Shown here piece by piece: positions 9,901 through 13,172 of a stretch of 13,172 bases of DNA (positions are counted from its first letter, which is position 1; every line of letters begins with the position of its first letter). Below the pieces are notes generated by a model. The model ran no database searches and had not been told where the DNA came from. It was given only the letters and a program-made list of their open reading frames with translations. The stretch is taken from the NCBI GenBank assembly GCA_001784535.1, contig MFRJ01000116.1:8314-21485 (forward strand). The letters run 5' to 3'. The DNA is from Candidatus Melainabacteria bacterium GWA2_34_9 (GTDB lineage Bacteria; Cyanobacteriota; Vampirovibrionia; Gastranaerophilales; UBA9971). A program made the position numbers and the translations under genes.

Positions 9901-10327
9901 TCAGCTTGCGCAAGCATTTATGGTTGACTTACCTAAAAAAGGAAATGCTGTATTTGGAATGTTATCAGGTATTTTAAATGATAAAACAGCGGATATTGCT
10001 ACAAGAGGCACTTCTGTATATATCATGGGCAATACAAATCCGATTTTAGCATTCTCGGTTTTCCAAGATTTAGTTATAAATCCTGATAAATTTGCAGATA
10101 AATCTTCCGACAAGCTCTATCTATTAGATGCTGCGACAAATTCAATCAGTACAATAACTAAAGAATTTGCTGATTTAGATAAGTCAAAAGTCAAAAAAGC
10201 TTTAATAGCTACAAATCTTAATGAATTATTGGCTCAGGCTAGTCTTGAAGGGCTAAATGAAGAGAAATCAAAAGATTTAATTCAAATAGTCGCAAGAGTA
10301 AAAGAAAGAATAACTGAATTGAATTAA
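3935..10327 (+). CDS. Giant 2130-residue helical protein with papain-like Cys/His/Asn motifs
   Basis: I do not recognise the family. The protein is roughly 240 kDa by length, Lys/Glu/Asn-rich, with no signal peptide or membrane segment, so it looks cytosolic or exported by a route not visible here. A short N-terminal segment ends in LSFKG (24-28). Residues 30-240 are helical. At 254-267 the block NQRQHGMCAAISQC resembles the Gln...Gly-x-Cys active-site helix of papain-like peptidases (C261). Residues 370-690 are mostly charged helices. At 748-784 come VSGHAQCIYDVD and YLDNTWG, resembling the His and Asn-Ser-Trp-Gly blocks of the same fold (H751, N781 or D780). Residues 790-840 remain globular, and about 870-1850 is continuous charged helix with coiled-coil-like stretches. 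Residues 1850-2125 look like HEAT/ARM-type repeats. The frame is intact and base composition matches its neighbours. Peptidase activity is inferred from motifs only; the domain could be inactive or a transferase of the same fold. Confidence 0.9.
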   Translation: MNFINYLNQNIEKSNKWEQKSQKLSFKGAREDHELVAELVKNNGAIIKPKERKLKEVINRFSQDSSVKNIEFLLSTAENLKYGVKSGSDLHKFLKTNSNLGTNVQNNNWYGLLVSAAHKAIEKNPYEAEREALTKKLDAILTKTSDPKEKELIESRNKILKSVEDLSKTESPNNKRILKNKASIKRNIDYFMASSECDISEKTECLKLLAHFATAGYQINPQLKDKKTQVLAEVLNDLVVKTPENSMMTIKQTNQRQHGMCAAISQCRKILPHEYKLTFVSTVLSELDNKPTMEVQNITDPDKTAKTQAKKAIVDFDRALRMNYRIVDASATNWMNIADSAGDGETQIGKFTPFDKENYGMFHDSHWVADMPEKLQSKQKLLRASIKLKGLIGSIEAKDAKNKVLAANSKKIEDDLVKTSQDAHEIAEKALKGLLPEEKDKNIVRILAIKLLNPAKVENKELKIDAKEDEIVKKQKLTSIIKAEVSNLPENKLEKAVDEIYMAHEFLAEAKANKAKLDNLSSSKSKIADYKNLFELAAYYRVKKEFELDVPEKLEALVKANKLENITDPQKQKEILLEKMEKGNLVLEKSEKDVPAKILTRKTLDALQNKFDEIADFADKKQKAKREGRKISDNGVYKFSNEQKEIFKKIEIDFSGIRKENIRDYKALNKELGPELSRLYNIYGQSKGNFWAGEEGGSGLIPRDQTRIYSQMTGNSCHIEKDPSKAMDHLQSGKSLGILNSMVSDQQVSGHAQCIYDVDSASTIDPETKKAGKERVLYLDNTWGPGEFDHTWKDAAGNLRTDYDRDFGYKQGFFVRSEGIEGVAEKDFVSGVCADKGRNIEYPLFMDVLLNGTVVDIDKNTGSLILSMTDKAQFKTKVGYVLENLMKGNFEKIEKLNKSLTAGIVLSSLNAVNENNLDGLKDSLKKQIFDKTVDYEDQMFKRGGKDLLAESISERINNSVKNIMRSEQSEDLKKIEISTETEKIIQEEIALNTATGKKFDLNKFKNAQVQAKTLNKMFVSLINGADIDENRRLGLEKGIKSREDFDKIPEDHILKIALKKSSMLKYSGSSFATYSSVLTAKTSEDFDKAQKTIVSDRKDQFKSFFNKDQKSVNEIVDKFQKAILGSINELEKEEKINISAIKDINIIEKKAVEIIEKDSNGSIKDLEDKLNKLKEFMINSYAATPGAKEELSAKLKVKLENSISNCIKDSTKAQSIDDLEKTDMGRTILGWIDKKYSPKTNEELMKVYKDLHESDADSFNKVLDSSNSEELGIIYDDSYSIVQKARGKNPKALEGISNIAAQLASSDVFNLSGMSQKDKEIIQKVEKQAEWIKSPEAKKLTKEERIKTIEQNKKDFCNTDYGMNTIVMNLNSKLSYVGLEKMVNSQRQMAFDKYGARPTLPTIKVLSGKQKMEIITKNIDILGGTVLEISNLMKEKKKCADKDKSAQIDNQINELKAGLKQNTEVFVKSFVRPEQRDKTKEDLKEWYKSIRINPESKESQGLCEGLIKSFVNNCIVDYPEEFLKEIINTLPEMDFKNPQNAKIQENWINNLVGMMDASSKCAIEFGLMKEIGEGKLPQITQQLKSKDATLLVDTQTNEPMPINSKKGIELVLGTLQDSANNNKTLKFFLQQTGMVKDAVSYYLEGPSPQKHLQHIKGYVSKLEKRNNDQNIINNVFESHINQINKEESLDEAVKSYFGKLDETFVNKDMPDSSILDEYKKQIQEALEASKMMNQPQELSLLTKWHEDIAASQDNYADEVIERAIANINILARKFNGISNLEELLPENSEFKDKCAIYKTEVKKAVEELNTIRETLQNPLSDKIMEKQNKAKAEAEKISATSVNVLKENPEKNAKDILESLKKAVLSNDSQKLQVLLNEIPKSDNKLLMKELGNILFDKNSDGLLRTMAAGLLVQKADYEPLIKYAEDAVKNNGKLDKNVQDDQPLILVATGLTKGITAEDKNVKNQCLYALTKLFKASTQEEAKTQIADQLAQAFMVDLPKKGNAVFGMLSGILNDKTADIATRGTSVYIMGNTNPILAFSVFQDLVINPDKFADKSSDKLYLLDAATNSISTITKEFADLDKSKVKKALIATNLNELLAQASLEGLNEEKSKDLIQIVARVKERITELN
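4694..4735 (+). other. Putative nucleophile motif of the giant protein (Q..G-x-C, Cys261)
   Basis: Residues 254-267 read NQRQHGMCAAISQC. A Gln (255 or 257) shortly before Gly-x-Cys at the start of a helix is the usual arrangement of oxyanion-hole Gln and nucleophile Cys in papain-like enzymes. The upstream KTPENSMMTIKQT looks like the strand-loop leading into it. Assignment rests on motif resemblance and on the matching His/Asn blocks further along. Confidence 0.5.
6176..6286 (+). other. Putative His/Asn motifs of the papain-like core (His751, Asn781)
   Basis: Residues 748-784 hold SGHAQCIYDVD followed 30 residues later by LYLDNTWG. In papain-like folds the catalytic His sits at the start of a beta strand often read as GHA-hydrophobic-Asp, and the Asn sits in an N-S/T-W-G block. 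The preceding KAMDHLQSGKSLGILNSM fits the usual 'helix, x-x-Gly, strand' lead-in. A hydrophobic strand, a polar loop (ASTIDPETKKAGKE) and a second strand separate the two residues. Either D780 or N781 could be the third residue. Confidence 0.5.
9482..10309 (+). other. C-terminal HEAT/ARM-like helical repeat region of the giant protein
   Basis: Residues about 1850-2125 show paired amphipathic helices of roughly 35-45 residues with small/hydrophobic patterning, for example KLQVLLNEIP, DGLLRTMAAGLLVQKAD, NQCLYALTKLF, and TRGTSVYIMGNTNPILAFSV. These resemble the second-helix signatures of HEAT/ARM solenoids, which usually bind proteins. This region has fewer long charged helices than the middle of the protein. 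No repeat consensus strict enough to be certain is visible by eye. Confidence 0.4.
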
Positions 10328-10331
10328 ATTT

Positions 10332-11378
10332 TTAGTCTTTGAAAAACTTTTCTCTAAACCATAAAGACAAATCAACTAGGCTTATAAGGACAGGCACTTC
10401 GATTAACGGACCAATAACTGCCGCAAAAGCAACGCCTGAACCTATACCAAAAACAGCAATTGCAACAGCAATCGCAAGTTCAAAATTGTTTCCGGCAGCT
10501 GTAAAAGCTACTGTTGCAGACTTTTCGTAATTTGCTCCAAGTTTTTTACTTAAAAAGAAACTGACTAAAAACATTATTGAAAAATATATGGCAAGTGGTA
10601 TTGCTATTCTGATTACATCCATTGGAATTTGGACAATGAGCTTGCCTTTTAGACTGAACATAATAACGATAGTAAATAAAAGAGCTATAAGCGTAATATG
10701 CCCGATTCTATGCACAAAACCATCATGATACCAGTTATAGCCTTTGATTTTTATTAAAAATGTTCTTGTTAAAAAGCCTAAAATAAAAGGAATGCCAAGA
10801 TAAATAAATACGCTTTGGGCTATCAACCAAATGTTTACATCTACTATAGAACCTCTTAACCCGAATAATGGCGGTAAAATAGTAATAAAAAACCATGCAA
10901 AAACGCTGAAGAATAGAACTTGAAATATACTATTAAAAGCTACAAGTCCTGCTCCATATTCAGGGGAACCTTCTGCAAGGTTATTCCATACAAGAACCAT
11001 AGCAATACAGCGTGCAAGTCCTATCATAATTAGCCCTATCATATATTCAGGGTAATTATGCAAAAATATTATTGCAAGGAAAAACATTAAAACAGGACCG
11101 ATAACCCAGTTTAAGCCTAAAGATAATCCCAAAATTTTCTTGTCTTTAAAAACTTCCGGCAACTGTTCGTATTTTACTTTTGCAAGTGGAGGAAACATCA
11201 TCGCAATAAGACCTATTGCAATAGGAATGTTTGTCGTTCCAACCTGAAATCTGTTAATAAATGCTTCAACGCTTGGAATAAAATACCCTATGCCAACTCC
11301 TATAGCCATTGCAAGAAATATCCAAAGGGTTAAAAACCTTTCAATGAAGGATAATTTGCAGCTTGTCTTTGTATCCAT
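10332..11378 (-). CDS. acr3: ACR3-family arsenite efflux permease
   Basis: This inner-membrane secondary transporter extrudes arsenite. The 348 residues match the ACR3 (BASS superfamily) length and pattern: the opening [24 protein letters not shown], then FPPLAKVKY, about ten hydrophobic helices, the helix block [13 protein letters not shown] carrying the conserved functional Cys (C124), [14 protein letters not shown] (295-307, with Glu300), and [14 protein letters not shown] near the end. These blocks set it apart from the unrelated ArsB permease. ATG 11378 is supported by an AAGGAGAG Shine-Dalgarno at 11385-11392. It has its own promoter containing an ArsR-type operator, so it is probably derepressed by arsenite. 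It lies downstream of arsR on the same strand, 112 bases away, and converges on the giant gene with a 4-base gap. A divergent arsA suggests it can work as the channel of an ATP-driven pump. Confidence 0.96.
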   Translation of the reverse strand: MDTKTSCKLSFIERFLTLWIFLAMAIGVGIGYFIPSVEAFINRFQVGTTNIPIAIGLIAMMFPPLAKVKYEQLPEVFKDKKILGLSLGLNWVIGPVLMFFLAIIFLHNYPEYMIGLIMIGLARCIAMVLVWNNLAEGSPEYGAGLVAFNSIFQVLFFSVFAWFFITILPPLFGLRGSIVDVNIWLIAQSVFIYLGIPFILGFLTRTFLIKIKGYNWYHDGFVHRIGHITLIALLFTIVIMFSLKGKLIVQIPMDVIRIAIPLAIYFSIMFLVSFFLSKKLGANYEKSATVAFTAAGNNFELAIAVAIAVFGIGSGVAFAAVIGPLIEVPVLISLVDLSLWFREKFFKD

Positions 11379-11384
11379 TTATAA

Positions 11385-11392
11385 CTCTCCTT
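11385..11392 (-). promoter_or_regulatory. Ribosome binding site of acr3
   Basis: On the minus strand AAGGAGAG lies 6 bases before ATG 11378. It is the clearest Shine-Dalgarno in the window and fixes the acr3 start. The other genes here have weak or no such site, so acr3 may be translated comparatively well when induced. Confidence 0.85.
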
Positions 11393-11417
11393 AAAATTTG
11401 TTAAATTTATTAATAAA

Positions 11418-11446
11418 ATTATATTACTATTTGGTAAAACCGCCAA
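11418..11446 (-). promoter_or_regulatory. acr3 promoter (-35 TTGGCG, 17-bp spacer, -10 TATAAT)
   Basis: On the minus strand TTGGCG (11441-11446) and a perfect TATAAT (11418-11423) are separated by exactly 17 bases. This is a sigma70-type promoter with a slightly weak -35. The predicted start of transcription is about 30 bases or so before the Shine-Dalgarno. The ArsR-like dyad at 11428-11450 covers the -35 box and most of the spacer, where a bound repressor would block RNA polymerase. Confidence 0.8.
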
Positions 11447-11450
11447 GTAG
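11428..11450 (-). promoter_or_regulatory. Probable ArsR operator in the acr3 promoter
   Basis: On the minus strand the arms are CTACTTGG and CCAAATA with an 8-base spacer (inverted repeat TAYTTGG / CCAARTA, one position imperfect). The dyad overlaps the -35 and spacer of the acr3 promoter. The same arms, spacing and orientation recur at 11825-11847 before arsA. Assigning it to the ArsR protein encoded alongside is inference from position and repetition. Confidence 0.75.
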
Positions 11451-11474
11451 TATTACAAAAAATTTTACACTTAT

Positions 11475-11494
11475 TTAATCAGTAAGCTGATTAA
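11475..11494 (-). terminator. Hairpin at the arsR stop codon, weak terminator or mRNA 3' structure
   Basis: A perfect 8-bp stem, TTAATCAG and CTGATTAA around a 4-base loop, overlaps the arsR stop codon. On the minus strand it is followed by ATAAGTG and only later by a T run (about 11456-11464), so it is not a classical terminator. It could cause partial termination between arsR and acr3 or protect the arsR message. The separate acr3 promoter fits at least partial uncoupling of the two genes. Confidence 0.35.
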
Positions 11495-11784
11495 TCTTTT
11501 TTGCTAATAGATTCCAAACAGTCAAACAAACTCGAAATGCAAGGACAAGTGGTTTTATAAAACATATTAAGTCCTCGTTTTTCACTTTCAACAAGACCTG
11601 CATTCTTCATAACCAATAAATGCTTGGAAATAGTTGAAATATCTACGCCGACCTGTTCGACAATTTCGCAGACGCATTTTTCACCGTCTGACAAAAAGTC
11701 GATAATAAAAAGTCTTGTAGGATGGGCAAGAGCTTTTATTAACTCTGAGCGTTTTTGATACTTTTTTTGAATTTCATTGTTCAT
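11491..11784 (-). CDS. arsR: ArsR-family metalloregulatory repressor
   Basis: This small winged-helix repressor binds operator DNA as a dimer and releases it on binding arsenite or antimonite. The 97 residues are typical in length. The opening helix LIKALAHPTRLFIIDFL is the family hallmark, followed by GEKCVCEIVEQVG with the Cys pair C37/C39 (the ELCVCDL-type site of classical ArsR), the recognition helix region DISTISKHLLVMKNAGLV (48-65), and the wing EKRGLNMFYKTT. The C-terminal end adds C80-P-C82 and C89, extra potential ligands. It lies upstream of acr3 on the same strand and divergent from arsA; a matching operator in the 170-base gap implies autoregulation. No strong Shine-Dalgarno precedes ATG 11784. 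CadC/SmtB-type sensing of other metals is unlikely given the ACR3 and ArsA neighbours. Confidence 0.94.
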   Translation of the reverse strand: MNNEIQKKYQKRSELIKALAHPTRLFIIDFLSDGEKCVCEIVEQVGVDISTISKHLLVMKNAGLVESEKRGLNMFYKTTCPCISSLFDCLESISKKD

Positions 11785-11824
11785 AACAATATCTTAACCT
11801 AAAGAAAATTATTTAATAAATTAC

Positions 11825-11847
11825 CTACTTGGTTAATTTGCCAAATA
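11825..11847 (+). promoter_or_regulatory. Probable ArsR operator between arsR and arsA
   Basis: The arms CTACTTGG and CCAAATA flank an 8-base spacer, the same as the dyad in the acr3 promoter and in the same orientation relative to the gene it precedes. It sits 41 bases before arsR and 107 bases before arsA, and its right half overlaps the predicted arsA -35. One bound repressor here could control both divergent genes. Confidence 0.75.
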
Positions 11848-11867
11848 CCAAAATATGTGTTTAAAAT
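11838..11867 (+). promoter_or_regulatory. Predicted arsA promoter (-35 TTGCCA, 18-bp spacer, -10 TAAAAT)
   Basis: TTGCCA (11838-11843) matches the -35 consensus at five of six positions, and TAAAAT (11862-11867) matches the -10 at five of six, with an 18-base spacer. The -35 lies inside the operator dyad. A start near 11874 would give a 5' leader of about 80 bases, in which I see nothing more specific. A minus-strand arsR promoter must also lie here; TTGGCA (complement of 11839-11844) is a candidate -35 but no good -10 follows. Confidence 0.55.
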
Positions 11868-11937
11868 AGTTAGTAAGTATTTTATAGCGACTTGAAGAAT
11901 TCATTTTTTAGTCAAATTAACTTATTAATTATGCAAC

Positions 11938-11943
11938 TGGAGA
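11938..11943 (+). promoter_or_regulatory. Ribosome binding site of arsA
   Basis: TGGAGA lies 11 bases before ATG 11955, a somewhat long spacing but the only purine-rich match in the leader. It supports ATG 11955 as the start, which also places the first P-loop at the usual distance from the N-terminus. Confidence 0.6.
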
Positions 11944-11954
11944 AATAACAAAAA

Positions 11955-13172
11955 ATGAAAAATTTGTTAACAAAAGCACCAAGATTTCTGTTTTTTACAG
12001 GAAAAGGCGGCGTAGGCAAAACATCAATGGCTTGTACTACAGCAGTTGGTTTGGCTGAAAGGGGAAAAAGAATATTGCTAATCAGCACAGACCCTGCTTC
12101 AAATCTGGATGAGGTTCTGGAAACAAAACTTGGTTCAATACCCACACAAGTAAATGGTGTCAAAAACTTATATGCTATGAACATCAATCCGATTGATGCA
12201 GCGGCAGAATATCGTGAACGAATGGTCGGACCTTATAGAGGAGTGCTTCCTGATGCAACTATTCAGCAGATGGAAGAGCAGCTTTCAGGGGCATGCACCG
12301 TTGAAATTGCAGGTTTTAGCGAATTTTCCAAGTTTGTTGGAGATGACTCAGTAATAAAAGATTTTGACCATGTGGTGCTTGATACAGCTCCAACAGGGCA
12401 TACACTTCGTTTGCTTAATCTTCCGTCTGCATGGAATGATTTTATCGCTAGCAATAAAACAGGGAGTTCTTGTTTAGGACCTGTTTCAGGTCTTGCAGAG
12501 CAAAAAATACTTTTTGAAAATGTAGTTAATGCTCTTAAAAATCCTGATAAAACTTTATTGGTTCTTGTTTCACGAGCTGAAGAAATGAGTTTTTATGAAG
12601 CCGCCAGAACAAGCGTAGAATTAAGTGAACTTGGTCTGATTAATCAGCATTTGATTATTAATGGAGTATTTTCCAAGGATTCTGATGATAAAATAGCCAG
12701 AGCTTTTGCCGATAAATCAAAAACTGCACTTGATATAATGCCCGTGGAACTTAAAAAGTTACCGACAACTACTGTTCCTTTTAGACCTTCGGGAGTAATG
12801 GGAATTGAATCACTGCAAAGCGTTTGTTGTAATGGAACAGATCTGGCTTATAATATCAATGCGGAAGATTTAAAAGTTAAAACAGCAGAGGCTATTAAAG
12901 ATATTGAGCCGTGGTCCAAGTTTCTTAAAGAATTGGAAGCAGAAGGCAGCGGTGTAATAATGACCATGGGAAAAGGCGGCGTTGGTAAAACAACTATGGC
13001 TGCAATGATTGCAACTCAATTAGCTAAGCATGGTAACTCTGTGTTGCTATCAACTACCGATCCTGCGGCTCATGTCACCGAAACGATTGGAAAAGGAATC
13101 CCAAACTTAACTGTTGAGAAGATTGATCCAAAAGTAGAAACACAAAATTATGTTTGTGGAGTTATTAATAAA
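11955..13172 (+). CDS. arsA: Arsenite-stimulated efflux pump ATPase ArsA, 3'-truncated
   Basis: ArsA is a soluble ATPase that docks on the arsenite permease and powers export. The frame is open to the window edge, giving 406 of an expected 580 or so residues. The first half has the deviant Walker A GKGGVGKTS (16-24), STDPASN (44-50), SGACTVE with metal-site Cys114, the ArsA signature DTAPTGHTLRLL (143-154) and SSCLGP with Cys173. A linker near 290-330 leads to a second Walker A GKGGVGKTT (339-347) and TTDPAAH. Both halves therefore keep their nucleotide sites. The third family Cys (in the second SPCTEE-like block) would fall just past the end of the window. Similarity to E. coli ArsA is clear throughout, including LPSAWNDFIASN. 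Having two P-loop halves and the metal-site Cys residues rules out Get3-like single-domain ATPases and the ParA/MinD family. No arsD lies between arsR and arsA. Confidence 0.96.
   Translation, partial: MKNLLTKAPRFLFFTGKGGVGKTSMACTTAVGLAERGKRILLISTDPASNLDEVLETKLGSIPTQVNGVKNLYAMNINPIDAAAEYRERMVGPYRGVLPDATIQQMEEQLSGACTVEIAGFSEFSKFVGDDSVIKDFDHVVLDTAPTGHTLRLLNLPSAWNDFIASNKTGSSCLGPVSGLAEQKILFENVVNALKNPDKTLLVLVSRAEEMSFYEAARTSVELSELGLINQHLIINGVFSKDSDDKIARAFADKSKTALDIMPVELKKLPTTTVPFRPSGVMGIESLQSVCCNGTDLAYNINAEDLKVKTAEAIKDIEPWSKFLKELEAEGSGVIMTMGKGGVGKTTMAAMIATQLAKHGNSVLLSTTDPAAHVTETIGKGIPNLTVEKIDPKVETQNYVCGVINK

Noticed and set aside
3935..10327. Giant gene as a repeat-built adhesin or secreted surface protein
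   Set aside because: No signal peptide, membrane anchor, cell-wall sorting motif or long tandem repeats are visible; the composition is that of a soluble helical protein.
10339..10530. 63-codon plus-strand open frame inside acr3
   Set aside because: It lies wholly antisense to the well-supported acr3 gene, has no ribosome binding site and no recognisable protein pattern.
11912..12454. Two minus-strand open frames opposite arsA (91 and 63 codons)
   Set aside because: They oppose the highly conserved P-loop, DTAPTGHT and Cys-motif regions of arsA; their translations look like shadow frames.
10332..13172. The ars cluster as a recently acquired mobile element
   Set aside because: No transposase, integrase, tRNA gene or flanking direct or inverted repeats are seen, and its base composition looks like the rest of the window.

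Overview
The window is AT-rich bacterial DNA with six protein genes: four complete, one cut at each edge. I see no rRNA, tRNA, CRISPR array, transposase or phage gene. The source is most likely an uncultured gut- or environment-type bacterium. A Gastranaerophilales/Vampirovibrionia (Melainabacteria) lineage is my best guess, because the giant protein has a short N-terminal stretch ending in LSFKG, which I associate with many hypothetical proteins of that group. That is recollection, not proof.

Layout, left to right. (1) 1-1097, + strand: the C-terminal part of adenosylhomocysteinase (ahcY), followed by a strong intrinsic terminator at 1116-1149. (2) 1243-3810, +: an MgtA-type magnesium-translocating P-type ATPase with all catalytic motifs present. 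(3) 3935-10327, +: a 2130-residue, lysine-rich, mostly helical protein that I cannot assign to a named family. It carries a papain-like Cys/His/Asn constellation (C261, H751, N781) in which Cys and His are about 490 residues apart, and a C-terminal helical-repeat-like region. (4) 10332-11378, -: an ACR3-family arsenite efflux permease, ending only 4 bases from the giant gene. (5) 11491-11784, -: an ArsR-family repressor. (6) 11955-13172, +: the first 406 residues of ArsA, the arsenite-stimulated ATPase, cut by the window edge after the second P-loop.

Genes 4-6 form an arsenic-resistance module: a sensor-repressor, a permease, and a divergent ATPase likely to energise the permease. Two dyads with the same arms and spacing (CTACTTGG-N8-CCAAATA) lie in the acr3 promoter and in the arsR-arsA intergenic region. 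They are read as operators of one ArsR regulon serving acr3, arsA and probably arsR itself.

The item most worth following up is the giant protein. The finding best supported by sequence alone is the matched operator pair.
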